DNA from: Atrichornis clamosus
Lineage: Eukaryota; Chordata; Aves; Passeriformes; Menuridae
DNA length: 64,000 nucleotides
NCBI GenBank assembly: GCA_013400975.1
Contig: WBMZ01004703.1
Location: forward strand, 1-64,000
Direction of reading: 5' to 3'
Shown here in pieces: positions 48,140-62,475 of the stretch. The position numbers and the translations under genes are program-made. Under the pieces are notes generated by a model. The model had not been told where the DNA came from and ran no database searches. It saw only the letters and a program-made list of their open reading frames with translations. How positions within the stretch are numbered: the first letter of the stretch is position 1; every line of letters begins with the position of its first letter.

Positions 48140-51100
48140 TCTTTCAGGAGCAGCCAAAACTCCTCATGCTAAAGGTCTCTCTGAACTCTCATGCCCACAG
48201 AAGCAGAACCACACAGGTAACAACTAAACCACAATCTGCACATAAATGGGTTCCCACGCCCAGTTTGCAACTCCAGAGGGAAGAAAACATCAGATAAAAT
48301 CATGGCTGTTTCCCTAAAGCAGTGGCAGGAATTAGATATCCCTTCTCCTTATCATTGCATAATTAAATATTACATATTTAAACTCCCTCTTTTAAGTCAC
48401 AAGTGAAAATAAAGCAAACATTTCAGCACTGTAGTGCTGTCCCTTCCACAAGAGCTTTCCCTGGGCTCTCGTGTCTGTAGGACACTCCACAGAGCACTGA
48501 CACCAGAGTCCATTCTGGGCTGAACTATTTCACATGAAAATTAATATTATGGAAGCTCAAATGCTTACAGGAGCACATGCCTAAGGGTCAGCAAGAGTTT
48601 TTCTCTCTGCATCCCCCCTCCCACCTTTATAAGTCTGTTAAAGGCTCAAGATCTTGGGAAAGGTCTTTTGATCACAGAGAGGGTGTATTCATGTGGTTAA
48701 ATGCAACTCCTTGGGGAAATGGCCAGTGCCAAACGAACACAATTCTTGGTTTAAAATAAAAAACAAGGGGAAAAAAAATGGATGGAGTCAATTTATACAT
48801 CACCCCAAATTTCTAACACTGCATTGCCTCCTCCCCCAAAACACTGAAGAAATCAGGAAGACAATGCAGGGAATAGCTCTGATTTGAAATGATATTTTTA
48901 ATAATGGATTGTTACCCTAGCCTACTACAGAGTTAATAGCAGGTGTAAACCACTGTGCTATTCCATTGTTAGAGCTAAAATAAAGAAGCACGAATTTTCC
49001 TGAGCTCCAGCTCCTTGGAACCTTACAGCTTTCACCATCACAGTTATTTTCTGTGGCTATCACCTGGTCTGGGTTGTTCTCCAAAGATGATATCCACCAG
49101 GAAACCCTTCCCTGGGCAGCGATTTGCCCTGATAACAGCTCTGCTTTGCACATTCCTTTTGCTGACCAGGTTTTGTGATCAGATTTTGCTCTGGTGCTAC
49201 AGGACCAAGGCAGCAGAGCTCACCTTGAACACTGAGAAGGGGCTGGGATTGATTTTCTTGGTTATTGCAACAGTGGCAGGAGCTGACCTCACGTCCAGCA
49301 CTGTGCAGCGTCTTTTTTGTACACAGTGCTGAATTTGTCCTTGTTCTGGGATTCTACGGCTTGGTAGGGATCAATGACATTTGGAAATGACAGCTCTGTG
49401 TAACCACAAAGGCAGAGCAGTTTGGGTTTATAACAAGGACGGTAACAGTGCATCATTGCAGCCTGCCCCCAGGTCCTGTCCTTCAGCATCCCTGGGTCCA
49501 CCAAATGACCGGTGATTTCACACAGAAATTACTCTGTGCATGCCATCTCTGGCAGCACGCGATGAGTACCAGAGGTGTGGCTACAGCAGCTCATGAAACT
49601 TTAGGGAAAACACACATAAGAAAATTAGTTTTGATCAGAGATAGCACCATTATCAGTCTTTCCTCCATGTAGAAGAGACCATGAAGAGTGGGCAACTGCC
49701 CCAGCAAAATGGAGCAGCAACAAAAAAAGTTAAGCCAATCAAACATAAACTATACTAGAACTGTAAAATTAAAACATACATTACCAACAGGTAATCTCCA
49801 TCTCATCAACATCCTTTCCCTCTGCTTAAGTTCAGCAGAAAAAGACAATTAGAAACAAAAACAACTGTTTGACTGAAACACATGTTTTTAGCTAGTGCTG
49901 AGTGTATTTCAAATATTTACAGCATGAAATATCTCCAAATTTGATTAGAGGAGCTGAGTAAAATGGGCAGTGCAAACCCGAGATCTTTCCTTCAGCAAAA
50001 TGTCTAAATGAACGTTGTGCTTCAAAATGCCTTAATGCACTGGTTTATCCCAAGCATATAAATTATTAATGGAAAGATTTTTCAATCATTTCTAGTCTGG
50101 TAACTATAGATAACTATAGCACTAACAATGAGCTCAGTTGAATATGAACAACAATCCTATGTGGTGCTACCTAATGATAGTTAACAAGTCTTTTAATTAC
50201 TTTTTGTTTAAAATTTTGATTTCTGTTATTTTCAGCAAGGAAAACAAGTTCACTATTACAACATTTTAAGCTGCTATTCTGGGTGTGATTTTAGACAGAA
50301 CAAAAAGTGATTTAGGCAAATAGAACTGGCCACCAGCAACCTTGAAAAACACAAGTGAAAGGACCCATTTTCTCCCTGCCCCAAACCTTCCGTGGTATTT
50401 CACACCTCTGGCTGCAGTTATATCTGATGATGCGAGGAGCTCTGTGCTGCTCCCACACACACAGACAACAAAACGAAGGCACAGATTAAATGCAGAAGCC
50501 TCAGCTTTATTTTGGTTAACTGGGACCTGACAGGCTGCCAGCTACACCCACCTATTCCCAGACCGTTTCCACTTGGGATCTCCCAGCCTGGAACTCAAAT
50601 TGCTCCCAAGGCCTGAAGCACGGCAGTAATTCCCTTGGTATCATCAGTGGGGATAGCAGAAAGTTGTTATCTCCTTATCACTTTTAAAATCACTATCTGC
50701 TGGACACAAAGTCATACCCTAACAAATGATATCGCTCCCTGAAAAGTTTACCACAGAAAACTGATTTTCCTAAAAGAAGATGAAGCACATTCTGACAAGC
50801 AGGCAAATCAGGAGGGAGAAGATAAGATTCAATTTGATAAGAACAGGTTATGATAAAAGTGAACATAGTGCTTAACTTAGCAATTCTGAGATGCTGCAGA
50901 TGGGGAGACAACAGAAGTCTGAGGGCAAGAGCACTTTTTTTTCATACAGTGAGATAAATATCCATGTATTTGTTCAAGATCCTAAACAAATGCAAATATC
51001 AGCAAACAGAGATAATCCTCCATCTCCTCAGAAATACCAGCAGCTTGCTTTGTATGTCCCACATGCTGGTGATTCCTGAGGGATAACGAAGGAGAAAGAG

Positions 51101-53747
51101 GATGGAATGGCATCTCAGCTCCTCTGAGAGCTCAGAGAGGGAAGACACTGGGGTGTTAATAGTATCCAATTATTCCTGGAAGATGCAGCAGTTAAATTTT
51201 GTAGGTTCTCTCAAAGCTAGACCATTATGCTTAGCAGCAGATATTGCCAGAATTTTGACATGTTTAAAAAACTCCTGACAGACATAGGCAGAGCCAAAAT
51301 AAGTTTTTAAAATACAACCTCAGCCTTAGGATCTCAAAATGAATATAGCCTTTCCATTTAGCATCTCCAAGATTCAAATAATCTACAGACTAATAGTTAA
51401 GTAGGAATCTTACTGGTTTTTTCCTAGTTTCCTCACCTCTCACTTGTTTCCACAAATACATATGTGACTTTTCCTTTATGTCAGAAATTTGATACACTGG
51501 TTATTAAATTAGCAAGTTGCTCTTCTCTTTGCACATTAGGCACTGAGTAGGTATCAGGCTGAAATACATTTAATCAAATGATTCGTGAAAATGGCCAAGC
51601 AGAATGTTTCTGTACAGTTCACTGAGCAAGGAAGTGAAAACGTAGGAGGAAAAAGATTTATTAAGTTGAACTTTATATACAGAAATAATTGCCATAATAT
51701 GTGCACGCATTCAGCTAAGTGCTGCAGGCCTGAATTTGTCTTCCTGCAGAGTGACCTCCTCCACATCACCCCCACCACCCTTCCAGGTCACCCTAGGACC
51801 ATCCAGACAAGGGCTGCTGCTTTGGTGGCTGAGCACAACCAGTTCGTGTCACTGGGGGTCAGTGTCACCTGTCCAAAACTGATAAGGACCACCCATTTAT
51901 TGTGTTAAAAATGCTTTTGTGTAAAAATATTCCCCTGAAGAGAAATGCCTTGTGGTTCCCTTTCCCCCTGTGCCCCAGGGAGGAGCTGTGCGGGTCCTGT
52001 GCCAGTGCTGCCCCCATTCCCTGTGCCTGGTGCTCCAAAGGGCCACTTCTCCACTTCTCCACGCTGACCTTTGGGCATGAAGCACTCTAAAGGCCCTGGA
52101 ATAAAAGGGGAACCTTGGCATAGACAGGAAAACTTTTGAAATGGCAGCTCTCTGCTACAGGAAAGCTTTCATCCCTCCTGGAGTGGCATTCCCAGATTAC
52201 TTCTCCCTCGAGCTGCCGTAACTGCCCCTGCCTGGCAAGCTCATAAAATAACTCAGAAATGAAAACAAGCTCCTGTCCTCCTCTTCTGCTCTCCAGCCAC
52301 AATGAAACCACAAACTATGCAGTAATTACAGTCAGTTAACTCCTCGCACACACACAATCCCTGGCTTGTGGCTGAAGCCACATCCTTAACCCACCAGAGG
52401 TATTAAAAAATAACAATAATCTAAACCAGCTTGAAGGAGCTGCCTCCTGCCTGTCAGATGCTCAGCCAACACTCCTTTCCCTCTATAAACACAGCCCTTA
52501 AGCTTCAGAGGTGGAGAACCAGGGAAAATTGGAGTACAAGGAAGGTTTTGTTTTCCACTGCTCGCCCTGGGAGGCACTGCAGGTTTTAACTCATAAAAGT
52601 AGTTCCCATTTAGGAAAGGAGGAAGAGAAGGGAGTAGGCCTTGCTTGTTAACTCTTGACATTTACACCTTGTCCCCAAAAGGACTTTGATTTAAATTAAA
52701 AAATAACATTTTAAACAGAACCCAGAACTTAAGATTGCTTCTGAGGAGCCTTTCCCAGGATATCCAGAACATATAAGTTTCTTGGACCATGAAATATGAC
52801 TATTCTTTTGAACAATTCTAGACAGAAGAAATCACACCATGGAAAGGGCAGGATCAGCGGGGAAAGGGAAAATGGGGCTCACAAGCTCAGTCTCTCTGTG
52901 GGCAGGAGGAATTCCAAGCAGGACTGCTGTAACCCTTCCCAGCTGAGAGAAAACAGGGGCTGGTTTCTTCTGCTTTTGATACAACAGACCCCAGTAAAAA
53001 AAGCAGGGTTTTGGACAAAACCACGAGCCTAGGCCAGGAAGGATCTCTGACAGGAAATGTTCCATCTGCAGCAAACAGCACCTGCCTGTCTTGTGAGGAA
53101 ACTTCATTATGTGTGTTAGAGTGGGAAACAGGCCTTAATTCCTGTCATCCTCCCAAGCTTTGAGTGTTGTTGGTTTTGGGTTTTAGTGTTTCTTTTATAA
53201 ATATTACATGGATACAAAAGCCATTCATCCAATGTTGCTACTTAAAGTAGGAGACATGGATGTCACCAGCCTGGGTGAGCTGTCCCTTCACAGGATGGCT
53301 TTTCCAGGGATATTTTAATTCTTATTTTGTATGCTCAGTTGTTAAAGAGTCACTTCTGCCACTCCCCAGCTGATCTGTGCAGAACAGCCTCACTGGTGAC
53401 ACAGCAGCACAGAGCAGGAAGGAGAACAGGATTCATTCTGCCTTAAAGACTCGTTTACATTAAGAGCTCTTTGAACTTGGTGTTCCCAAACAACGTATGG
53501 GGTGTGTATAACTAAAGTGATGGTGAAAAGAACATGAAGCTTTGATGGAGAAAACTATACACTATTTTTGCAAACGGCAGTTTTTCACAGCTTGAATTAA
53601 TAGGCATTTCATTGTTTTCCGTTTCAAAAGCACAGAACTGGCTCTTATTAAACAGTATTATTGACTTCTCTTTTATAAACACTACAAGCAAGGAAAAATG
53701 AAGACTAAAGAAGCACAGTTGAATTCATATGGTCAGTAAACACTGAC

Positions 53748-53763
53748 TTTTTTTTTTTTTTTT
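53748..53763 (+). repeat. Poly-T tract (T16)
   Basis: Sixteen T residues follow 'aaacactgac'. No retrocopy is recognised beside it. Confidence 0.85.
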
Positions 53764-56700
53764 AAACTTATCCTTCATCCTGTATACATTTTTACATCCC
53801 TTTCCTGGAACTCAATTTGTTTCCATTATCCACATTTTATTTTCATATTGAAATTTGCAAGAAGACACAATTTGCCAGCTAAATGAGGGTTTATGAGGAG
53901 CACACATCCTCACCGAGGCCACGTCAGGCTGCGTGTACTCCAACGGGTGCTTGACTAGGAAAGAAATTCCAGGATTGCAGCAGGATTGCTGATGTGTTTA
54001 CACTTAGAGATGATCAGAAATGGATTGCTGAACAGGGCCCCTCTCTGCTATTACACTTTTTAATTGCTCTATTTCTAAAAGTTTTACCACAGAGCCAGGT
54101 TCCTCCCGCTTGCAGTAGATTACAGGTTTTTATGGCAAACCCTGACTTTATGTTCACTGGCACCAAGACATACACGGCATCAATTTTCTTTCATTTCTGT
54201 GTCTCAAACACTACACACAAAGACAACACTATAAATATGTGACATGACTAAATGATGAAGCAGCAGCTTCCTGCTGAAATTTTAAAGTGAGATAGACATT
54301 GTTTTAGCTGAGGAAGCCATTTAGATACCAGCTGTTCCCCCTGAAAAGATGTGGCAGCCATCAGCAGAAATAAGAAATGCTCTCTCTGTACATATTGAAA
54401 TGAGTTTTATCTTCCTTTCCATTCTGCTTTGTGTTCCTCCTGGTGAAAAAGACAAAATTCATTTCACACCCATATTTCCTCGCAAGCACAAAGTTAAATG
54501 AGAGGAATCTCTATCTCTGCACCCATACACACACTGAGGTGAGATCACAGCTATGAAGCACATTCTGTCTGCACAGGAAAAACTGATGATCAGTCTTGGA
54601 GCTGGAATTGAAGGTAAAAGCAGAAACTTGCGGGCGATCTCCTTCATAAACCTAATTTCCCATATTTAATTATTTCTAGGTGGTATTTGTGGTTTATATT
54701 ATAATTAGAAGAAAATAACTTGGTATGTGTCAGACACCACTGCATGAAATGAAGAATAAATATGGATAGTTTAGTGACACCTGAAAATAATTTTTGTTTC
54801 ACTGGATCTTAGGTTTAAGACTAGTACTAATCATTGCAGTCACATTTTTGAAAGTAGCAGGCAGTTACTCAAGTGCTGCAACTTGAAAAGTCCCATAGAC
54901 TGTAGATACCAAACTTTTCACATGACTTTATCTGCTCAGAACACAATCTTCTAATGATTGGGACAAAATATACATTGTGGTTTGCATCCAAAAAGAGGTC
55001 AAGAAGTCGACAGAACCAACACTTCTCCCCAGAGGTAGTATAAAAATCATTATATCATATTAAAGATTTTGCTTCTTTCGCCACAGGCAATCAATTCCAA
55101 AAATTTGATTAAGAAAAGCCTTGCATTAGTATGGTATTCTCAAGCTGCTTCTTATTAACATTTTATTGTAGCATACTCCAACGACAACTGGTATCAGCTC
55201 TCATTATTCTAAATAAAGGGTACAGTCATTTTCTCCTTAATGACTGAAGTGAAATGTGTCCATGGGGACATTTGAGTTTACTCTCTCACACAACGTAATA
55301 TTGTCATTATTAATACTTCTTGAAGACAACTTGTAGACTGAAGTTATCTTTGCAGAGTCGTAAGATTTTAATTTTTAAATGTGTGTGTCTCAGTCACGTG
55401 CAGAATGTTTGATTCCTTCAAATACAAATAAGGCCAGCCTTGAAATTCTTTAGTGCAGCAATAAAACAGTTCACATTATGAGGCCTATAACAAAAAACCC
55501 AACAACAAAGAAATAGTAGCTAATTAAATTTCACATCCTTGTGAAGCAGGTAGTTGCCACAAAACTCGGGTAAAAGATATTATAATTTGGCCTTTGTTGT
55601 ACTAATCAGTGAGTCAAATATAAAAGGAGGACCATAACAAATGTTACTCGGACTATAAACTGCAGGAAAGCAGGAACTTCCCTTTTGGTCAGTGCTGAAG
55701 GCAGAGAAATCCTGAAACATGCAGGATGCCTCTGGACAGAGGTACTTCCACCCTAATGCTTTGGGGTTTAAATGAACTGGCTAAGCTGATCTTTTCAAAG
55801 GCATTTCAGAGCCAAAGGATGCAGGAGATGCCTGGGGGCATAAGGGAGTGTTTAAAGGAGGCTGGCATGAAGCCCCATTGATTTCCAACCTGCCCAATGC
55901 CCCTGTACCCAAAACAAATCCCGCCCCATGCACCTCTTTCCATCCTGGCTACGAGACCAGCACTAAAAATCCCTTCACTATACATTTTCATGAAATCACT
56001 TGTTGCTCAGGTCTTTGGTGAACATCAGGTAGAAGAGCACATCCAGAGACTTAAACAGAGCCTTGGGAGTGTGGCTTTGGTGGTTACTCTTGTTCTTTTT
56101 TCTGAGCCACTCACCAACATCTGCCAGAGCTGGTCCTTCACAAGCCAGGCCTGGTGCAAAAGCTCACAAGGCTTGTGCAAACAGATGGGAACCATTCAAC
56201 AGCTCGGCAGCCGCCAGCACCCCAATTTGTACAGCCACCTCCTCAGCAGAGTCTCCAGCATTCCAGGTTTGGGTCACATAAAGCCTCACCCACAAAAGCC
56301 AGCTCGGATGGTGTCTTTAGGAGTCTCCAGTTATCCTTCCCGCTTTACCCATCCCAGCTGGTGCTTTCTCTAATCCTGACTCCATCCTCTCACACAAGCT
56401 GCACACGAGCTCTTATCACCACCTCACAGAAAAAATATCTTTGCTTAAGTCCACACTTGTTTGGTATCAAATCCTGGATTTCTAGGGGCCATGACTCCTT
56501 CTGTTAGTATTTGAATTAAACAAAACGTTTTTATTCCCTGAGCAAACATGTAAGTTTTGTGGGAAAAAATTAAGGAAGCCGTGGTTTGAATGCTATGGAA
56601 TGGCACTACCCTGCTTCAAGTTATCCCATGGTCTCCAGGAGTCATCCCAGTGTGTTAATCATCACTTGATTTGCAGGGTTAGTTTACATTTGTAAGACTT

Positions 56701-57539
56701 CTTTCGGGGTTATTATGGTGCTGCTACTACAAGCCTACTTAAACCCAATACCCAGCTTTGCAAAACTCAACCACTAATGAAGCACAGCTACCCCAATGCT
56801 GAAGAGGAAACAAAATAAAAAATGTTGAGATGAAAAACAGAATTTAAAAAAATGCGAAGACTGCATGATAAACAAAGAGGGTCATAAATTGCAAAAGGAT
56901 GCTATAGGAAGCAGTGTATTATATTTTCTGATACCAGATTAAACGTATTTTATTATCAAATATTAGAGCTTTTAAGTATCTAAACCCTAACTAATCTGGG
57001 AATCACTAGCTGAAAGAAAGCTTCTTTAAAGCCCTGAGCCTACAAGATTAATTTTGGCTCCTGTTGAGTAAACACGTGGATATTCTCATCAGCCACCATA
57101 CTGTACCACTACACACCACAGAAATTCCCTGTGGGCTTAGGGAAGTGTCCACAATGCCAGGGCAGAAAGCTGTGGCAATTAATGACCTATAAATCTAGAC
57201 ACCAAAGGATGCCAGACTCAGACCTTCTCCCAGGCACACAAATCAGTGAGATTTGTACAAATTTATATGGAAGCACCATCAGACTTTTTGTGTTTTTGAA
57301 GACCAGAGCTCCAAATTTCTTTGTGTCTTTCAGATTTTTTTTGTTGTTGTTTTAAAATTGTGGCCACCAGCTGAGCAGCTGGACATCTGGAAACCAGCAG
57401 GTGTGGCAGAAATCATGGCTGAGTTCTGAGACGTTGTACTGCTCTTACTGTGTCTGAAGTGAGGCTCTAATTTGGTTTTAATAAAAAGTAATTGAAAGTA
57501 ATTTAACACCGATTGATTGTTAAGGGGATACATTTTGCA

Positions 57540-57880
57540 GTTTATCAAGTCTATAGAAATGCAGTATAATTAACTCCAAACTGCATAGGCAATAATGTAA
57601 TTATAATCTCAACAACTTTAAATTTCCAAGCATTGTTTAAACAGTTAATTAAAATTTTAAAAGATAGTGCTGTGTTACATGTCTATAATGTTAATTGCTA
57701 AAAAATGCTAATCGATATTTGTTAAGTAACCCAATTAATTGAGTAATCTAATTTCTAGTCTCTCTAAAGCTAAATAAACACAGCTTCATGAATCTGACTT
57801 ACAAACTGTATTAATATCCAGATATTGATTTAATAATCTATTACATATTAAATGATTGCAAGTTATTTATTAGCTATAGA
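57540..57880. promoter_or_regulatory. AT-rich block dense in homeodomain-type motifs
   Basis: The block carries many TAAT/ATTA cores, including 'gttaattaaaatttt', 'gttaattgct', the 10-bp palindrome CAATTAATTG (57732-57741), 'taatcgatatttg' and 'gatttaataatc'. Two related 'aatcta' and 'ttgatt' patterns also recur. Dense motifs of this kind are typical of deeply conserved developmental enhancers, but AT-rich DNA also yields them by chance. No transcription unit is visible. Confidence 0.25.
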
Positions 57881-60639
57881 CACAAGGCCAGCTTGGAAGC
57901 AACCAGATGAAGGTTCCAGTTTCATCATTTTCAGTGTGCTGCACAAATCCAAAGCTTAGCTCATTGCTCTGACATTCTCCTTCTGGAAGTGCTGGGTGAA
58001 ATGTTGTTTGCTGCGTTGGCTGAGTATCTTTATGTCACCTTTTACAACAGGTTAACTCAGCCGAGGCACAGAACTGATTTCCCTTAAACTGAACAGACAC
58101 AGGGGCCACATTTCCAGGGCTGCTGCTCCCAGGGGAGCCCTCGCGGTCCGGGAGCTCCTGGTGCTCTGCATTTTAACAGGATTCCAGCTTTCCAGCCCCA
58201 CTCCTGGTTCGTCCTCACCACCTGAGAGCTCCACCTTACTCAGAGGAACCTTCCCAGCACAGCAAAAGCTGCTTTCAAAATTCCTGCTTCTCCACTCTTC
58301 TACTCTCTGCTGTTAAATCTTCACTGTGGAAGAGAAATCATCCCTTTGTCATTTCTTTGCTTGCTATAAAGACCCATCCTGAGATGGCAATTTACAGCTG
58401 TGAAAAGCTTTATCCTAAATGAGAGATCAGCTTGTGTTTACTGGTGACCACTGGTAGCTGTTACCAGCTGCTAATTTAACACACTTCCAATAAACCCTGA
58501 TTAAATTATTGAACTCTTACTCCGTTCTTTTCCTCTCATCACTGAATTCTGCGTTTGTAACGCCCTGAACACAGCTAAAATAGCCTCTGCTACCCCAATT
58601 AGGCATTTGCTCATTATCCCTACGTCAGCTCTGGATTGAGGACTCACCAGGGCAGAGCCCACTTCATCAGCTGTGTCTGCACTTCTCAGCATAATGTCAA
58701 TATTTTCCAAAACTACGGTTTCTAAATAGCATCACAAAACTCAGTTTTAATGGATTTGACAAAACAGTGCATCAGCACAAGAAGGAGTCAGGAGATATTT
58801 TGCTAGATCAATTCTTAAATAAATGTGTTGTGCAGGTGAGATAAGGGGCTGCATGGATAAAGACAGCATCTCAGTAAGAGGTCTCATATTATTTCTGGCT
58901 TTCATTCTTACAGTCAAGCCACACTCACCATTCACACACTTCCCCTGAGCTTCAGTGCTCAGGGAAGAAATTTGTGTCATCAGAGCCTCTGCATGTAAAC
59001 GAGACAGAGAAAATTGCAAGGCCAAAGTGCACATGGTGACCAGCTTGCCAAAGGTGCCCCAAAGTTTCCATGCTTCAATTTTTTTAAAAAGGAAAATAAA
59101 TACAAAGAAAATCTTTCTAACTCTTGGGCTTGTTCCAGAGGCAAGCCAGTAAATAGATCACTGTAACATCTGGACTAACTGATTCCTTTTATCTTATTCA
59201 TTTTAAAATTGCCCTCTATTGGGCAAGGGGTTAAAATAAATCATCAGGAAGGGAGGGAAATGAAATGGAAAATCAAAGGGTACCAAGGTGCAGCATTTAG
59301 CAGTGTCCACAGCACAAAGCATTTCGAGTGTGTGTTGTCCACACCGCACCAGAACTACGGCTCCTTCTCTGACAGACTTTTCTAAAAGCTGTGACAGTTT
59401 TCCCTGTAAGCAACACTGAAGGACAGGAACTTGATTCCATCATTTCATGGCTGTCAGCTCTCCAGACAGGAAGGTATATTTTAGGACAACACACTTTTCA
59501 GCAGCTGCTTGCATGAATAAGAACACACTTCCATCATTAGTCATTTAGCCCATATAATGTGACAACTACATTTATTACAGGAGCTTGGAGCTTCATGACA
59601 GTAGCAGGAATTCAGCATTGTTCTTTATATGATTTGCATGTGTTGAGTGCTTCAAGGAGACAATGTGTTTGAACATCAATAACATTTGTCCTCCTGCTAC
59701 CTTAATTTACTAGGTAGGGCTGAGATGGGATTGATTTCCAAGGCTCCAGAACCTTGGGAGGTGCCACTGCTGGGCCAACACCACACTGTGATGCCACAGT
59801 CTGGCAGCAGGTGACTCGAGGTATTAATCTCCATTAGAAAGTAGAATTAAAAAGGGAACTGATTTCAGCAAACACCTGAAAAATAATAACCACTGATCAG
59901 AAAGATTTAACTAGTTTTATCTACGACATGGGAAAAAATCTGATAAAAAGAGAATTATCCCTCATTCCACCCTGACCAAGTCCACTCTGCAGCAGCCTCC
60001 AGCCTTGCCCCAGTGGGTCGCACCAAGCTCACACATGCAGCCATGCCTCCTCCTAGGATTTCTCTTCCCCTTGGACATCTGCATGGAAAAGGAACAACTC
60101 AACTCTAAATGCTTGCTTTGCCAAAGTGTCAATTCTGTGGCCTCAAACACAGAATATGATATTTGGGTTGATGCTGCAACATCAGAACATCGCAGCTGAA
60201 GGAAGCTTTGATGAGAAAACCCTTGAGTAAGAGCTGAATGCTGCAGAATTAAGGTAGCAATTAAAGTGTATAGATTTGGGTGTGTTTATCTTGCAGCTAT
60301 TTATCCTGAGTGTGTGACAGCCTGGTAAATACAGACCTAGCACTGGGAGAGTCTTGGCTTTGGTAGGCAAATAAGGTGATAATGAAAGCCAAATTTAATC
60401 CACTTGCTCTGCTGGCACTCTCCGGGTTACTGGGCAGGTGAATGGGAGGAGATGGCTGAGCATTGCACAGACAAAGCTCGTGTTGGGAGTCAGAAACAGC
60501 CTCTGCTTTTGGCACCCACAGCTCCCTTGCACTTCAGCTTGCACAGGCAATCTCACCTGCTTCCCCAAGCTGGACAGGTAACCAGCTCGCTCACAAACCC
60601 ACGCCAAACCCCACCGAGATTCCTCTGAACAAGCACAAT

Positions 60640-60705
60640 ATGTTCAGAAAGAGAAAAATCCTGGAGAATCATCCATATTGTCCAACCCTGGCATTGCCTG
60701 CCCAC
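60640..60705 (-). repeat. Possible old CR1-like 3' end fragment
   Basis: The + strand reads 'aaatcctggagaatcatcc', 'ttgtccaaccctggcattgc' and 'cccacaccatccaattatgt'. This resembles the complement of CR1 3' ends of the type 'atcatcaagtccaacc' followed by 'ggcactgcc...ccatgt'. Only about 65 bases are alike and no further CR1 sequence follows, so chance similarity is possible. Confidence 0.3.
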
Positions 60706-62475
60706 ACCATCCAATTATGTAAAACACTTTAACTGGTAATAGAAATAATGCTTCCTCTAGAAGCCACTTGCTACCTAAATCTCAGTTGTTCTGTGAGCAT
60801 CAGTCAGCGACACAGCTCTGGTAAATTTATGTTGTGTCTCATATACAATTCAAAATGCAGTTCTAAGTATGAAAACAAACCACACTGCTCCCCATGCACC
60901 ACAGGGTTTGTGTTTGTTTTCCAAACAGTCATGCCAGAGATGCTTCAGGCCTACCGGAAATTTCTTACCATCTGATGCATAATGAAAATATTTAATGTAG
61001 CATAAACACTCCCCTTTTCTTCCCTCCCCTCTGTTTCTTAAGTGATAACCAAAGCACTGTTGTGTTGCAAAGAGATGAACAAGGACTAGGTCCAGGTAAT
61101 TCCTGTCTAAAAGATCCTGAAACCAGCCCTAGAGAATTCCCACCTGAAAGCAGAGGGAGCTGGCACAGCCCAGCAGAAGGACCCCAGGTCAGAGCTTTGC
61201 AAAGGTACATCCCTTCATCCCTGCAACATTTGGAACCCAGGATTTCATCTCCCACTCCCCAGAACAACTCACACTTCCCTTCCAGAGGAAAACCTTTCTG
61301 ACCCTTCCAAACAAAGGCCTGCAAGACCAGGCTGCCTTCCAAAATACCATAGGATGTACAAAACTACCTTGCAAGGTTTTCTTGCCTATGACCATCACAT
61401 TAAAAAGTAACTTCAAAAATTCAAGGTTCTAGTGTCCTATATACGGTTATCTTTTAAAAAGGCATAAGAAGAAACATTATGGAAACAGCTATGTAAATAT
61501 AGCTCATTTAATAAAAATGTAAATAAGATTCACAGAAGAGATGTAGAAACCTTGAAATATTTATTTTAAATGAAAGGGATTAAGTCTTCAAGGTAAGATT
61601 TGTTTCTAAACTTGCAACTCCAGTATTCTAGGGCTATTGTGCTTTATTTTATTTATTAAAAGAAGAGTTCTTATAAAATAAATACTTTAAGCTCCTCTAG
61701 CATACTCACTGCTACTTTTTATTTCCTTTCAAGGACTTTTGATTGTTGCCATCCTGGTCTGGATTCAGCACATTAGAGGAGAAATGTTCAATATCTCATT
61801 ACTTGTGTTTCCCAGCCCTAATCATTTCCACAAATACATTTGTCCTTTTGCATTCATACCTGGTTTGGCTTGATAGCATCTGACACTGAAAACCTGGCTG
61901 AAGATGAAACAAACAAACAAAAGTCTAAGTATCCATCATACAGAATTTATTTATAGGAAAACAAAGGAGAAAATGGAAGGGTTATTGTGAATTTCTTTAC
62001 ATACAAAACAGAAACAAAGACTGAGCTCTTGAATTACTGACAACACAACATCAGCAATACTTAAATGGCACATTAGTGGTACTTTCAACGATGGACCAAC
62101 TGTGCAGTTGTATTTGTAGACTTCTAGGAAAAGGAGCTGGTGCTTTTAGGAAATACAGGAAATATATATTGAGTATGTGAGTCTGTTTTAATGAATTCAC
62201 TTTTGCTAACAACATCTGACACAGAAGTCAGCCGAGCTCCCTGCTAAAGCATTATCCAAAAGAGAGATTGATGTCTGCCTTCTAATGTCATAGTTTTTTT
62301 TTAAGATCTGGGACAAAAAATAAAGGATTGATAGGAGAATTCTGAGAAACAGATGAGGTGGATTCTACACAACAGAAAAAAAAAGTACTTTATGAAGATT
62401 TTTCAACTATAGCAAAATTTTGCTACTTTTCTCCCTCCAAATATACTGTGGATAGGTAAAGTAAGCAGTGAGATG
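60706..62475. other. Unique AT-rich sequence
   Basis: No gene seen. The stretch contains (AAAC)n-like 'aaacaaacaaacaaaa' at about 61909-61921 and several A/T-rich tracts (61.4-61.7, 62.28-62.40 kb). An open frame on the minus strand (116 codons at 60992-61342) has no domain. Confidence 0.45.

Larger units (their letters stand above)
48140..60639. other. Long unique stretch with no gene or recognised repeat
   Basis: About 12.5 kb without a recognised gene or transposon. It includes a T16 run (53748-53763), AT-rich blocks (54.65-55.6 kb and the homeodomain-motif block at 57.54-57.88 kb), and a GC patch at 58.10-58.17 kb. Open frames up to 158 codons (55897-56373) lack any domain. Part of it may be intronic or conserved non-coding sequence. 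Confidence 0.45.

Noticed and set aside
55897..56373. 158-codon plus-strand open frame
   Set aside because: No recognised domain or motif; a second overlapping frame is equally open, as in chance openings.
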